DNA of 64,000 nucleotides from Mytilus trossulus (GCF_036588685.1 NC_086375.1:36292566-36356565), one strand, 5' to 3'; positions 47,206-63,100 are shown, counted from the stretch's first letter. The notes: a model not told the origin generated them from the letters alone. Numbers and translations: made by a program.

Positions 47206-50200
47206 TTTTACCTCTGAACTTTACTATTTACCATAACATAAACAAAGATATTTACCAGCTTTAATTAATGTTCAGACGTTGATTTACAAAAAATTCAAAT
47301 GTTTATAGTGTATCATTAATTTTCATTAAAACAGTAAATAAGAACTCAACCATGTCCAACTGAACCAACTACATGTATATGACAAAATCACTGTACTAAA
47401 CGTTTCTCGATATGACAAGGTTACCCTTTTCGCATGACAATATCTTCGGAGAAAGTTTAAAGTTATTTACCTATATGTGTACACGTTAAGGTTTATGGGT
47501 TCTTTAGTTTCTTGCTATTTTTGCAAACTTTGGAAGACACGTGTGAGGTTTTTTTTAAATTTTTTATCAGAAGTGGAAGTTAATCGTTTTTGTTCACTTC
47601 TAGTTTAAGTAACGGTGTTTGTCATTCGTACGAAGGTTTTTTTTAACTGAAATAAGAGGATAGGAGTTAACTAGCAATTGCACCTTCAAATCAATTTGCT
47701 GTCTATTTATTTTCTTTTCTGTAACAGTGATGGCCAATTTTATTCATAATAATTGATGTTTTGTGGATTTATTTTTCTTTCTCTCTATTCTTGTAATGAT
47801 GGCATTCATGTATAATGTAATTTTTTGGGTCATCAATCATAATTATATTTGTTGTATACCTGTTCAAGTATTCAAATATTTATAAATCTTTTGCATTCAA
47901 AGATTTGGTTTGTGCGTTTCTGACTAAGGTAGATCCCGATGGCACCCAAATTTTAGAGTAGTTTTTTTTTAATAGTAGAATACGCATCCGTGTGTTAACT
48001 GCAAACGTTTGATACAGGAAACAATCATTTAGGGAATGACTGTAATATTTCTCTGTCTATGAAGAAACTTTGATGCGTAGCGGGTTATTCAACAATGTGC
48101 ACCAAATTTTTTTGTGTTATTTCGAATAGACAGAAAAAATATTACAGTCATTTTTTATGATTTCATTCTAAATTCCATTTTAAACCGTAAGAAACCATGA
48201 AAAAACGTCGATGACGTCACGGTCACATGACTAAGTTATGTTTATGGTTTGATATCAAAATAACGTCAGCCAACTAGAGGACGAGTTACATCCAAAATTG
48301 AATTATTGCTGAATATTGATCTTCGTTTAAGACAGTTAAGAAGCTGTCATATGATGGCCAGTGAGACAAACATCAAACTGTTCAAATGATGCATATTTTT
48401 TCAACCTAATGGCAACATTCCGCCTTCAGCTATGAGCACAAATTTAACCGTAAAGTGAGCATTAAAATGCATCGAGTTTACAAGACAAAAATGACGCAAT
48501 TAAAACGTAAAAACCAACAACCCTGTTTTATACAAAATAATACACATAAGCCAATAACAACGACTGAACTATAGGCACCTGACATATACATAGAGAATCT
48601 AAAGGGGTTACATATTTTTGTGAGCGCTCATCTCTCCCATAACCAGGGACCGTTGAGTATTAGCACAGCATAATGTTATATATAGTTTTTACAGATTTTT
48701 ATATCCGTCATTTTAGCGTCCCGTTCCTAGATGAAGTTAAATCAAGAAGAGTGCTTTTATTGAACGAAATTCATAAAGAGTTGGTTTCATTTTGCAATGG
48801 TGGAAGCCGTAAATGGAGAATCACCACAATTATTTAAAACAAAGATCGTCAGTATTATACAATTTTAACCAAAATTCTTTGATAATTACTTTTTTTCAGA
48901 ATAATTGAAAAATATCTAAATTAATTTTTTCGTCAAATTTTCGTTCTGTAGATTTTGTGTTTTATCTATGCAAAGTTTTGTAAAATTGTTGGTCGTCTTT
49001 TTTCTTCCTCATTATATTGTCATCTTCTCTTCGTCGAACGTTGTGTATTTTTTTAAATATAGATTGACAGAGTCAGTCTCACTTTGTATATGAAGAATAC
49101 TCAATGTATCTACAAGTATTGTGTGTAAGGAATGAATGAATCGTATTTTGTAAAACAAATACTACTGATTCAAACAAAACATCTGTGAAAGTGATGTTGA
49201 GGGCCGTATGGTGACCTTAATAGTTATCAAAGATAGCAGTATTATAATTCAGTACGCCAGGCGCGCATTTCGTCTACATAAGACTTAAATTATATTATCT
49301 TCGTCATGTTGTCTCTGATGGATATATGTCTCATTAGCACACTATCTGATTATCAAGATGCTTGTTTTTATTGACAAACTATTTGTTACGTTTGAAGGTT
49401 GTGTTGTTAAACAATCAGTATTTCAATGGATATCAACTATACTCTTGTATTTGTCGACTTGTTCATTTATAAGGAAGACTTTATACAAGAGCTTTTCATG
49501 AAGAACGAACAGACGCCAGTTTTACATGAATAAAGTGTTTTTTTCGGTAGGCATACCACATTAAAAAAAAAGAAAGATCAGTTTACTTTGATTCAGAATA
49601 AGATGTCCGGGTATGAAATATTTTTTTTTAGATATAACAGCTTGTCAAAAATTACATAATAACTGAAGACAACAAATTTTTTGAACCAATTCTAGTGAAG
49701 CATAAATAGTTGCCCAATTTTGGTTTTATATAACATATTATTTCTGATTTTAACAATCAGATAATAACTAAGGACAGAAAAAATCCCGTCAGAATAAAGT
49801 TATAAGGTATAGCCAAACCTCCAAACCAAATCTTTGTATTTATGAAGGAAATAAGTATGGGTTGCTACAAATTTGTGTTACTGAAATACATAACCTACCA
49901 AAAATTTGATCATAGATTGAATCCTTTTTTTAACCGTGTAAAAATTTTCTTAATGTTAAAAATTTTAATTTCACTTTTTACATATCCTTTTAGGTTTTTT
50001 TCCCGACATTATTTGACGAGTTTCTGTTTTTATAATTATTCAAGCACTCTAAAATTATTCTTGGGAATTAATGTTTACAAAACATTTCATTGGGACAATG
50101 GACACAAATGGATGTCGGGTATACGCGTAGAAGACGACACCCTAAAAGCACAAGAAAAACCAACAAGACAATTAGAAATTAATATACGATCTCAATCTAC

Positions 50201-50288
50201 AATACATGATAATAAATGGTCTGTCAAACCTTGATCCATGTAAAATTGAAAAGAGTAAACAGATACTGTATTCAATGCTTAAAATTGT
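47206..50288. other. Spacer 2 downstream of gene 2, no gene seen
   Basis: Matches spacer 1 apart from lacking the 476-bp and 1,586-bp segments. It contains the inverted repeat at 48035-48152, a TGACGTCA palindrome (48212-48219) and a repeat C fragment (49216-49287). The plus-strand open frame at 49842-50234 has no recognised domain. Confidence 0.45.
48035..48152. repeat. Inverted repeat with 26-27-bp arms, spacer 2
   Basis: Counterpart of 10623-10739; arms are retained and the loop has small changes. Confidence 0.62.
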
Positions 50289-50294
50289 TTTATT
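50289..50294 (-). terminator. Polyadenylation signal of gene 2
   Basis: AATAAA on the minus strand 94 bases past the gene 2 stop, same distance as in gene 1. Confidence 0.62.
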
Positions 50295-50388
50295 TCATTA
50301 TAAGTTTCACAACAATATCCAAAATATAAATTAAAGTTAGTAATCACAGTTTGCTTTTTCATGGTAATTCAGAATAGGAAATGTTTAT

Positions 50389-51161
50389 TCAACATCTATC
50401 TTGAACCTGCCATGCGTTTCCTAGAGCGGAAGCGTCGGATGTAATTTGTTTGTTTGGCATGATCATATCATCGAAACGTTCATGGTTCAGAGTACCAAGA
50501 AGTCCTCCTGTTTTACCGAAGTACCACTTGCTCAAATCAATGTCGACCATATTAACAGTTGGGTCGGATTTAACTTGGAATCCACGTCCCTCAATGACCA
50601 CCTTATCATCTTCAGAGAAAACTGCAAATTCTGATGATCTGTAAGGTAGATCCATAACTACACCGTCGACGCTGACCTACAAGAGAGAACGTATGAAACG
50701 GTGAATTCCTTTGTTATGTTACAAAATACAATAATATACATGCAAATGGTAAATGTCTAATTCAGTCATACAGACATGCAAAGTCAACCTGAAAGCCATT
50801 TTATTATCTTTTCACTTCTCATACATGAATCACATGTTTAACATTCGCAATTGAGTTTTGCAAAGCATATCCATGATATATATTTGTAGATATACACATA
50901 ATGTTTGATATTTATGTACACATTCAACTATGTAAATATTCCTGTAGAGAACTATATTTACCTTTCCATTTGGTGATAATTGAACATTTTGTTGGTGAGA
51001 AGTCAATATTAACTTCTTCTTTTGTCTGCCCAAATAGTTCATGATGATACTGAAGTTGCCGTCCACAAAATCTCGTGCAAGAACGTAGCTACATCGACCA
51101 CTGAAGTCAAATTCTTGGCCATCGAAAGTTGTAAAGTGTCGGCCATGTACTTTTGCACTTG
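50389..51161 (-). CDS. Gene 2 exons 29-30: terminal von Willebrand factor D-type domain
   Basis: Exon 29 (50962-51161) and exon 30 (50389-50676) repeat the D domain of gene 1 with almost no change; the substitution I noticed is Gly to Asp in SEDDKVVIEGRGF. The GLLGTLNHERF core and the terminal cysteine before TGA (50389-50391) are kept. Confidence 0.9.
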
Positions 51162-54100
51162 CTGTAGAAAATAAAATCAAACATCAAATTATTCTCTTTT
51201 TATACCATTTAGAAAATATACAATATAATAAAAAAAAACTTATACTTGTAGTTTTATGCTTCAATATTTTTGTGTGTTCAGGACTAAAAAACGAAATGAA
51301 AAACATGGTTCCCAAAACGCTGCTTGTCTTAATTTAAATTATATCTACTCTTAATTCAATTGTTTATAAGCAAGACACAAAGAAATATAATAAAATGCTT
51401 GCAGTTATGTATTTTTTCTCTTGCAATACACTATTTTATTTTACTCAATTATAGATATTTCTTCTATTGAAACAACAAATAAATACATTAAATAAACATG
51501 GCAACAAATACAATTTAGACTGGAAATGAGTAATTCGGCAACAAATACAATTTAGACTGGAAATAAGTAATTCGTCAAAGATACAGCAACCCGACCAAAG
51601 ACTGAAAAACAGTTGAAGGCCACCAAGGGGAAATGATATCATCATCAAATTTCAAACGAAATGAAATAAAGAAACATATATACATGCAACCACACATACA
51701 AAAATGTTTCGTAAAAGTTCTTATGTGACCATTAGATAAAGCCATTGTGTAATGGAAATATTTTATTTCCAAGGATTAACAGTGATAAGATGTTAGAAAT
51801 TTTGTTCTTATTCAAAAAGGATATTTACATGCATTATCATTACATCCTTGTTTTACTTCATGTTACTTGAAATAAATCAATCGAAATTCTCAATACAAAA
51901 AAGCGACGATTTTATGTTTACAAACCTGTCCAGGACATGTGTGGTATGTAATCCTCCACAGATCCAAGGAAATTTACTTTTGGAGTTGGAAAGCTCATAT
52001 CTGGAATGTATTGTCTCAAAGAAATGTCTTTTAGTGAGCTGAGAGTGTGTACATCAACGGGAAGGTACAAATCTACTTCAATATCTCCATTTAGTAAATC
52101 GTATTTAATAACTTTGGATTTGAGTACATTTCCGAAAATCTCTTTTAAAACAGACATCTCCTTTGTGGCATCTTTTTTCAATTCATCAAATATTTTGTCA
52201 ACTAGTGCATTTACGTTTTCTTCAAATTCCCAGTATTTGTATGCAGATGATCCCTTGAAAAGAATATGGAAATCTTATTTTACTTTTAAATATCATATGC
52301 ATAAACGTTGTAACATATTATACGTTTTTATATTACATATCTTTTTCAGTTTTTCATTTTTGCTTTAGTAATTCATTTCATTGATACTAACACTATTTCC
52401 AGTTTGATTTCATATCGGGTCTACTCCAAATATGTATATATTTTTTGAAACATATTTTAAAAATCAGCCTTACAAATCGATAAACACAAGTTTATACCTA
52501 CCATGTTGTACATTGGTGTTGGTAACGAGTTTACAAGTCTTTGGTTGATACCCTCTCTGATGTTATATATGCTTGATGTATACTGGTTGGCAACGTTAGA
52601 CCATTGCTCATTTAATTTCATATTTTTAAGCTGATCCATATAAGAGTTATATTTTGATTTTAAATTGACAACAGTTGGGTGATTTCCAACATAATTTTGG
52701 TAATCTGAAAATATTAGATTTTGTATAAATATTAATATATATAAGCAAACAATGTAGAAATATCATGTTTGTACTTTCTTTATAAAAACTAATATTTATG
52801 TGAATGTATATTAATACTTTTTGTTGTTGAGGATCAGCTGCGTCTAAACAATGTGAAGCTTTTATGATCAAAGAAGCAAGGCTGATAACGCAGTACGCCA
52901 CTCCCAGATTGTGCCTGCCTGAATCTAGGTAGTTATTTGAAAATTTTGAAATTATTTTACATGAAGGAATTGATCTCTTTTATGACAGCTGTCATTCCTT
53001 GTGCCGATTCGGCTTTACTTTAGGCCCATAACGTGATTAATAGATTTATTATTTCTGAACATTTTTGTCATCAAGTCTCACTAAAGACATACATTGTCAA
53101 TCTGTGTATCTGATGTAATGGAATTTATGCAGTTTATATTATTGTTTGAATGATTTAAACTTCTATATACAGCAATACTTAATACAATTTCCGTGTTATT
53201 TGATTCTTTATTTAGTTTGTAAGTTGTCCTGAATGTATTTCAATGAACATCAGTATTCAAAGGATAATATTTACCAAGTAATCTCTGATAAGAATTTGTT
53301 GAAATGCTGTTCAACTGGCCACCCATGCTTATATAAGTATCTTTTGAGTAGGCATCCAGTCTCTGAAACATAAAGATAACAGTGTAAAATAAAACTTCTG
53401 ACAATCTGCAGGTAAACCAAATAATTTTTATAGATAGTCGTATTTGCGACATTTTCGAGAAAACAAATATTTAATATCAATTGAATACAGACACTGTGTT
53501 TAAAAAGTTACATAAAAGTTAGTGACACATTCCAAATAGTTATAATAAGGAGTGTACACGTGTTACGCTTTACCCTCGTAGCTCTCGAAGGGTGCTCCGA
53601 ACAATTGAATGATCACGTAATACATAGGTTGACAATTATTCTGGTTGTTCTTAAATGCAGTTAGGAATCAACTGGAGTATGTATAAATTTTAAAGTATTT
53701 ATTCTTAATTGTGATCAGTGAAAGGTTTTCAAATAACATAATGACGGGCGGGCATCATTGAAGAGAAATTTTCGTGCAGTAAATTTGGTACCGTTATAAA
53801 TAATAATAACCTTTTGTAGTTGTTCAAGACTGGTCATATATTCATCAATTGTGTGTTTGACTGGGCATCTCCGCCAAGCTTCATTTAAGTCTTCCGATAA
53901 TTCACTGAAAAAATAAAAAACAAATATGTTGTAACACATGTGGCAGTTTTCTAGCAAATAAAGTTCATATGCTTTCTTCTCTTCTCTCACTGTTGTTGAT
54001 ATAGTTTTGGCACAAAATAAAAAATAAAGTGCGATATTAAATTTTCACCGGAAATATTTTAAAAGAAACGTACCCGATTCTGTTCATGGTTGTATCAACT

Positions 54101-57100
54101 GAATTACAAATGTCTTGAAGGTAAAAGGCATTTTTTGCTTTCAATGTTCTGAGTTCAGACAGTTTATCATTGATGGCATCAGCATATGACTTGATTTCTT
54201 CTGTATAGGCAGCTTGGAATAATCGTCTCTTATATGATATTTCTTTGCTTATTTCACCAGAAGACTCTTCAACGGCCATAGCAGATCGTATTCCATATTC
54301 TTCTATTCTTTTTGTTATTTCAGCCTGAAAGTTGAATGAGCTATGTGAAGTTTGGCGATTCTTTAAACGTTTCAATGCATTCAATTATAACATTTAAATT
54401 AGATTTTTTGCCATATGATGACGGTTAAAACGGCATTAACAGAAAAAAAAAACGAAACGAATGATGTGTATTTGAATACTGAAATTGAATACTATGAAAA
54501 AAAATCCCCTTTGTAGAAAAAACTGTTTCTATTTTCATTCTGGTGTGATTTTGGGTCGCTCCTTCTTTTCTTGTTAACAACATTTAATTTTGTTCTGTCT
54601 TTTTTCTGTTTTTAGGTTGGTTGTGGGTTTCTTTTTTAATCTTATGTTTCATGTTTACCCTTGTCATTTACTAAGTCTTATTTCTATGAGAAATAAACTA
54701 AACTATGGGAATTATTTATAAGACATTTGCTCATATGTAGATTTTTCTTTTATTCCTGTTCGCTATCTGTATATAACTGATAGATCCCAAAATTGTTACA
54801 AAAATTACAAATATACCTTGAGATCACTGATAATTGATGGACGCCAGTGAACACGTGTATGAAGAATCTTAGAAGACTTTAATCGCAGATTGAGCAAGCT
54901 GTCTACTGTTTTCTTCTGATTTACATCTCTGAACAGTTCTGCAGATATTCCTTTCTCGTCTGAGAATTTAGCATTCAAATGAAGTGTTTTATCTGGGTTT
55001 TCTGAAAATACACAGAAAAAGAGAGTAAGATTAAATGAGTTTTCTGGTTTAACGAATATAAGATATCACGTTTACGAGTTCAACTTAAAACTAAATATTT
55101 TTCTAGTATCTATCCATTTTGTACACTTTATTTTTTCCTCAATTATGGTATTGGTATTTGATAAGGATTACTTACTGATGTCGTAGTTCATGTTAAAATC
55201 CAGACTGCCATCATTAGGATCAACTGTCAGCTCTGTATTGATTGGTTTGGTATCATCATAAAGATTTTTAATTGTCAGTTTGAAAGGTGAAGTCTCAACA
55301 CGAGCATCTATTTTCATTGTTTTGATTGGAGAACGAACCTGCAGAATAAAAGTCAAACATAAAGAAACGTTAAACATTCTTGTCCACTTTTTACTTTGAC
55401 CATTCCTTAAAAGAATATACTAAATGACTTTCAGTCAGGTATTTCACTCTATATACGAAACCACACATTCATTAGAACAAATGTTATTTTTATTGATTAA
55501 CACTTCAATTAAGCCAAAAAATATTTATGAACAAATTTATTTACAAAATATAAAAAAAATATATTAGTTTTGTTTCCTCCATTATTTAACCAGTATGAAA
55601 AAAATGAACATAAAAATATTCACATAATAATATATTTCTTGTGTCTTAGTAAGTCAATACCTGTATATTGAGTTGACGTTTGAGTTTATCAATCTCGGTT
55701 ATTAAGGCGATGTTCTTTGTTTGACGTCTTGCAGTCAGGTATTGAATATCAAAATCAGCTGAGAGTTTGTCGTTAGATTTTCCGAAAACTGCTTTTGTTT
55801 GGATGTCCACTGTAGTATATGGATGACTGATACCAAGTAAGAACTTGTATTTCTCCCCACGACCTGATACATCTTCTAATTTTGAACTCAAGGTAAACGT
55901 TTTACGAGAATCTTTTGAGTATCTGAATGCAGTACGGCCATCATAAATAACGTTTCCACTTCCAATCAACATTTTGTAATCAAGTTGAAGATCCTTAAAA
56001 ATAACAAGGACACTACTATTAAACTGTATGCATGAGAGAAATTTTTTTTTAACTATAAATGTTTTTTAAAGGATTTTTCTGTGCCTTGGAAAATATTTAA
56101 TGTTGGTTTGTACCTAGAATATTTGTGCTGTAAGACTGTTGTGTAAATAGGAAATATTCATATAACTTATAATATAGATAATTTTATTACTTATATCATT
56201 AGATTAACTACAGTGCAATAGATACTGAGATGAAATCTTTAGTTGAAACACACAAAAATATTCTCTATGAATCATTTGTATTTCAAAAGCCATTTGATAC
56301 TACCTAATTGAAAAACGTGTATTTTGATAACTTTAATTAATTAATTTCTTTATTCTAATAATAAATTTATTTTAATTACCTTGCCAAGACTTGGCATTTC
56401 TAAACCTAGTGTTAGTTCATCTCCATCAGATCTGGTCTTAATTACTACTCTTTTGTTTTGGTCTCTTTCTGCATCCCACGAGAAATCAAATACTTGACTG
56501 CTTAGTCCATATCCTGATGATACGGTTGACAATACAACTGTCCTAGATGGTAGTTGTAGAGTGTATTTTGCTTGTCCGTTCTTTTCAAATATTGTTTCTA
56601 TTCCATGTGTTCTGCTATCATCTTTCTCTATAAATAGAACCATTTTGGACGATTCATCAGGACGGAGATACGATGCTCCAATGCTGTAAGATTTAGATCC
56701 ACATGCACCTCGATAGCTTACAATCTGTTTTCTGTCGGACCAATCTGAATTGAATTTAACATCCATTCTGCAACTTCTGTCTCTACCTTGCTTGTTCCAT
56801 TTTAAAAGCATGTATGTTTCTGAGGTAAACAGCTTATTTAATTCAAACCTCAGCTGTCTTGGTTCATTGATATTAATTATCAGTGTTATTTCCTTTCTTT
56901 CCTCATTATCAAACTCGAAATCAACATCGTACAATGTTTCTTGGTTGATTTTCATATGTGTTGCTACTATCAAATGCTTTGCTTTGCTAAGCCTGTCGTA
57001 TTTTATATATCCATCAGCTGTTCGGAGTGATTCCCAAGGGGTAGACACTGATAGTGAACAGTCTGTCTTTGTGAGAGATGCATCTATTGTTATTCCGTTG

Positions 57101-60100
57101 CGCTCAGTCAAAAATGCTTCGATGTGCGATTTTAGTTCTTCAAATTTGTGGTAATTTTTAATGGATATCCGTAGATTTCGCAAATTATATAATCCAGTTT
57201 TAAGCGTAAGGGATCCATCTAACTCATCGAATCTCTGGCCAGTAAGGCTTGCATCAAATTCAATATCAGATAAGTATGATGTCTGTATATTAAGTGCAGC
57301 ATTGTATGGTTTTCTTGAGGCAGATGCTTTAATTTGTGTTTTCTCGTATCCTTTGATTGGCGTATCAAGATTTATGTTGATTGAGGATGGAGTTTTTTCC
57401 ATGGCAATAGTTATCTTTTTCTCTCCAATTGCAGCATTTCCGGATAGTGAGTAGGTGTCATCTTTCATTTTCATGTCTGCATTGACGGAATATCTGTTTT
57501 GTGGTGTATTCAATGAAATATCGACAATTTCTTGTGTTATCTTGAGATTTCCGTTAATAAGAGGCCTATTTTCATTGAGCGCCAAAGATGCAGATGAAGT
57601 GAGACTGTCTGCTTTGAAATCATGACGATATCTACCTTCAAGTTTTCTGTCGGGTGCATATTGAAGACTTCCGGTTGTTGTGAAAGACTTCACAGATCCA
57701 GTTTGTTCAATCTTGATATTCACAACTCTTAGTTTCTCAAACGGTGTTTGTAAGCTTAGTGTACCCTCGATAGATGGAAGGTGTTTAAAGGATGCATCGG
57801 CTTTGATTGTCATGTCGGCATGTGTTGCCTCAATGTTTGTTTTAAAACTAGAAATGGAACCATCATGTGAAAATCTAAGCTGAGACGATTTTACATTTCC
57901 AGATAAAGTGGTTTTAAGTGTTGTATCGAAAACTATTGACATCTCTCCTAGTCTTACGGTGGTTATTTCTTCAATTCCATTCATGTCACCAATGGATGCC
58001 TTTACTGTTGTTCCGAAGGATTTCGGATTTCCATTTACGTCATATTCTATTTTGATGTCTTCTAGAATAGGTGTTGATAGCAGCATGTTCCCTTTGAATA
58101 CTTCTGAGGACCATTCATGGTTGACTTCTCCTCTCACTTTTTCTTTTCCGTAGCTAACGGAAGATACGTATCTGAATGCATGCAGACCTCCATTTCCGTT
58201 TATAATCACCTCGAAATCTTCAGTTAGTGGTGTTTTTATACACAGTTCGATTTTTAAACCATTTGATGTATCAATTTTGCCATTAAGTTGAGTTCTATGT
58301 TTTCCAATTTTCGTAACTGCCTTTCCAGAAATGAGAGATTGCACGTTTGAAAATTGAAGTAGAGCTGTATTTCTTTCATATCCAGAAAACGGTGTCTCCA
58401 ACGTAATATCAAGTCCACTAGAAATATCAAAATTAGTTTTTGAGTTGATTTCTTTGTCATTTAGGGTTAATTTGATATTTGAACGGAAGTTTTTCAAAGT
58501 ACCTCTGAACTCGTGAGAAACTGATGCTTTCATGTTTCTGATAGGTGATTGTATGTCAATCTCTATTTCTAAACCATTTGGTAAATCTAGATTGAAATTT
58601 GATAAAAGTTCATGTTTTTCTTCACCATATTGAATCCCAGCCTTAGTTTTCAAGTTTTCAATTGTTCCATCGAAGGAAACTTCTATCTGAATATCCTTAG
58701 ATATTGGGGATTGGAGGACCACATTTGCAGATACTTTTGAGGTAGTGTCCATATTGACAGTTAAAGCAGATAGTTTATCATTGTATCGAACTTCACCAGA
58801 TACGTGGAATTGTTTTAATGTGCCAGTACGTTTAAGTGTCGAAATAATTTCGTGTTGTTTACTTCCGCTGTAGGTTGCACTAGCTTGTGATCTGAGCTCG
58901 GATGAAGTGCCTTGATGGTCAAGGAAGATTTCCATATCATCAGTGAATGGTGTTGACATACGTGCCTCTAATTCAATTCCACTAGTAAAGTCGGTTTTAG
59001 CTGAAGTGGTGAATTTCTTTCCGTTATATGTAGCATCTCCTGATAACTGGAATTTCTGTAGTTTACCAGACCCTCCAAATGTTATGACGGCCTCATGTTG
59101 TTTAGATCCGCTATATGAAATATCAGCTTGTGACTTAAAATTACTAGCAGAGCCCTTATGGTCAATTATAATTTCTATGTCGTTGGTAAATGGAGTTTTC
59201 AAAGTACCCTTTGTCTTAATACCGTCTGTGTAGTCAAATTGTAGTTCTGATGACACTTTCTTGGTATTATAAGATGCTTCGCCGAAAGTTCTGAAATTTA
59301 TCATGTCTCCATTATGCTCAAATGCAACATAAACCTCATGTTCTTTCTTTCCGCTGATGGTTATTTCTCCCTTCGTATTAAAGTTCAACAATTCCCCTCT
59401 ATGGTCTACTTCCAATTCAATATCTTTTGTGTATGGACTTTTTATTTCAATCCTGCCTTTTCTTCCTGTAGATTTTTCTAATGTTGCTTCTACTGATGCT
59501 ACCTTAGTATTGTATGACAATTCTACAAATACTCTCTTTTTACCATTCTGGAGTACAATATTGGCTTCATGCTGTTTTCTACCATTGTAACCGATCTCTC
59601 CGTGACTGATGAAATTATGTAGAGTCCCTTGGTGAGAGAATGAAACTGTTATATCATCAGTGAAAGGCGTTCGTAAAGTTACTGTTCCCTCTGGATCGTT
59701 CAATATATCCAAATTCACATCACTCGAAATTGTTTTTCTGTTGTAAGTAAGTGATCCCGATGACTGGAATTTTTTTAATTCGCCTTCAAATTTGAAATCT
59801 GTAATAATTTCATACATTTTAGAGCCTCCATACGTCACATCAAATTGATTGTTAAAATCAACCAATTGACCATTGTGTGAAAATGATGCACGAAGGGGTT
59901 TGGTCAGAGGAGTGTTCAATGAAACTGTTGATTTGACTCCATTTGTACTATCAAATAATACTGATCCAGTAACTCTCTTTGTATTGTAAACAAAATTGGA
60001 GCTGGTAGAAAATTTCTTAAGTGATCCATCGTGACTAAAGGTAGCAGAAATGTCATGTTGTTTGCGACCACTGTATGTGAGAGCAGCCTGCGTTTTAAAG

Positions 60101-63100
60101 TTCAAAGGTTGTCCACTGTGGCCGATTGAAAGAACGATATCTTCTGTGAAAGGTGTCTTTACTATTGCTTTTCCTTCAATATTCAAGTTTGATTCAAGAC
60201 TGACTTGGACAGATGCTGTTTTTGTGTTGTATGTGATATCAGCAGAAGTTGTAAATGCTTTCAGTACACCAGTATGTTTGAAGTTAACAAGGACTGCATG
60301 TTGTTGGGCACCACTGTATGTAAGCCCAGCCTGAGTTTTAAAGTTCAAAGGATGTCCATTGTGACCGAAAGACAGAACAATGTCATCCATGAAAGGTGTT
60401 TTTAGAGTTGCTTTTCCTTCAATGTTCACATTTGAGTCGAAACTAACTTGCACAGCTGATTTCTTTGTGTCGTATGTCACATCAGCAGAGGTTGTAAATG
60501 CTTTCAGTGGGCCAGCATGATGAAAGTTAGCAAGAACTGCATGTTGTTTGGTACCACTGTATGTTAATTCAGCTTGTGTTTGGAAGTGATATGTGTTTCC
60601 TTGTTCATTGTTGTTGTTGAACATAAGTGAAATTGATACTGGTTCACTTATTGGCGTTTCAATGTGTCCAGTTGCTTCAATCCTTTCTTGTATTCCTTTT
60701 GGTGCGCTGAACGAAAATTTTCCCGAAACCTTTTTCTTATTGTATGCACCGTCAAAATTTGTTCTCCCTGCTTTGATTGAGCCTTCAGCATTGAAAGAAA
60801 TTTCAAGTTCGTGTTGTTTCTGTCCACTGTAAGTAAGCTGAGATACGGATGTAAAGTCCACCAGTTTTCCTGCGGTCTCAGTACTTATGACTACATCACG
60901 TGAAAAGGGAGATTTCAAGAAGCCGTTTATTCTAATATCTCTTAACACATCCACTGATACCTGGGCAGACCCTGTCTTGTAACCGTAACTCAATTCACCA
61001 TTTGATACGAACCGTCTTAGTTCTCCTTCATGGTTTACCTTAAGAGTGATATCTTCAGAGTATGGCGTTTTTATGAATGCCCTTACATTCAGACCTCCAG
61101 AAGTTCTCAGTGTTAGCTGTCCTTCTGATCTCTTTCCATTTTGCACATATTCACCTGAACATTCAAAATCTCTCAACTGTCCAGAATGTTTAAATGACAT
61201 TTCTGCACTATGGAACATTTCATATGGAGTAGTAAGTGTGGTTCTTCCTTGAATTCCATTGTTAGTTGAAAATTTTGCTATTCCACTGATCTTTTGGGAA
61301 TTGATGTCTATATCTGCTGTGCTCTCGAAGTCATTTAGTTGTCCTTTATGGTTAATAGTGAGTTCTCCTAATCTTAAAATATCGAATGGTGTTTTCATGT
61401 TCAGTCGAACTGAAAAGTCTTTGTCAGTACTAAGATTAAGATCTGCTTGAGCTGATTTTTTTCCATATGCCCCTTTGATGTTTGAAACGCATCGTCGAAG
61501 GTTCCCGCTGTGTTCAAATGATACTGACATGTCAGGTGTAAATGAGGATATAAAGGTAGCTTTTCCGTTCAATTTTGGTTCATTTTGATACGAAATTCTG
61601 CTATTTAAAATATCTTTTCTTCCATATGTCAATGAAACTTGGTTGGTGAGGGATGTCTCAAAACTATGCGATAACGACATCCTAACAGGTTCATATTGTG
61701 GAGTAATAAGGGTAAGTTTTCCTTCAATTGGACCAAGGCTAGAGAATGAAACGTCAAATTGACTTCTTTTTTTCTGGAGGAGAGTTTCTAGTCGTGAGGC
61801 AAAATTATTGGAAGTTCCTGAGTGTGAAAGTTTGGCTGTCATTTCTTCATATTCCTGGAATGGCGTCTTTATATCAACAGAAACAGTTAATCGGTCATTT
61901 GTGCTGACTAATGTATCTAGTGTTATAGTTTTAAAATCAGAGTAAGTTATTTCTGCTTGAGTACGGAAGTTACTAAGTGGACCATCATGACTGAGTAACG
62001 CCTTAAGATTGCCATAATTTTTCACCGGTGTTTGAAGAGTTGCAGATAGAATCAATGGTTGAGATGTAAATTGCAAGTCACCAATAATGTCTTTTTTGTT
62101 CTTTGAAACTTCCAGATGACATTTAAAGTTAGAAAGTTGACCGTTATGTGTAAAGGCGGCTCTCATCTTTTCATATCCGTCATGAGGTGTGTTGACAGTA
62201 AGCTCTGTTACTAGTTTTGGATCAACCGTTGATTTAACATTAGCACCCCAAACTTGTTTCCCGATTTTCAATTCCGACTGACATTTGAAGTCCCGTAAAT
62301 TCCCGTCGTGTGTTACAAAAGCGGACATTTTTCTGATGCTCTTGAACGGTGTGGATATTGAAACGTCTGCCTTCAGATTTGTTATAAAGTTGAATGTCAG
62401 GTCTCCTTCAATTTCCTCCTTCTTTCCCCATCCAATCTTTGCTTTTGTCTTGAAACTTGTACTTTTGCCTTTGTGTACAAAGAGAACTGTGATATCATCC
62501 ATGATCGGAGATGCAACCTTTAATGTTCCTTTCATTCTTTTGGCATTTGTCATTTCTATGTCTACATTGATTGGCTTATTCTTCCCGTATTTTATGAGAA
62601 TGTTAGAATTAATGCTTTTTCTATTTCCACTGTGAGAGAAGGAAGCAATGGTATCTTCAACAAGAGATGACTTCATAGTGAAGGAACCTTGGAGACTATT
62701 TCCATTATGGTAACTGATATCCAGTTGATGTTTGCCATTTTTGTCATACTGTAAGTAAGCCCCAGATACGAATTGATTCCATGTTCCTTTGTGGCTCAAA
62801 GTAGCCGTTACTGGATGGTAATTAGGAAGACGTATTGTGACTGCAGCTTGGTAGTTTTTGTTGTATTCAACAGCAAGCTCAGCATAGTAAGTTTTTCCTT
62901 CTGGATACTCCATCTCAACTTTCGTAATGCATCCTTTGACGGTAGGTTCGTGTGTTATACCGGCTGTTAAACGTTGTAATTTTTCAAAAGGAGTTGCAAT
63001 ACTGACATCAGCACTTAGCCTTTGTCCATCTAAAAGGGTTCTTGATGTCAATGATACGATCTTTCCTGGTAAGTATTCAACCTTGATATCGGTTCTCGAT

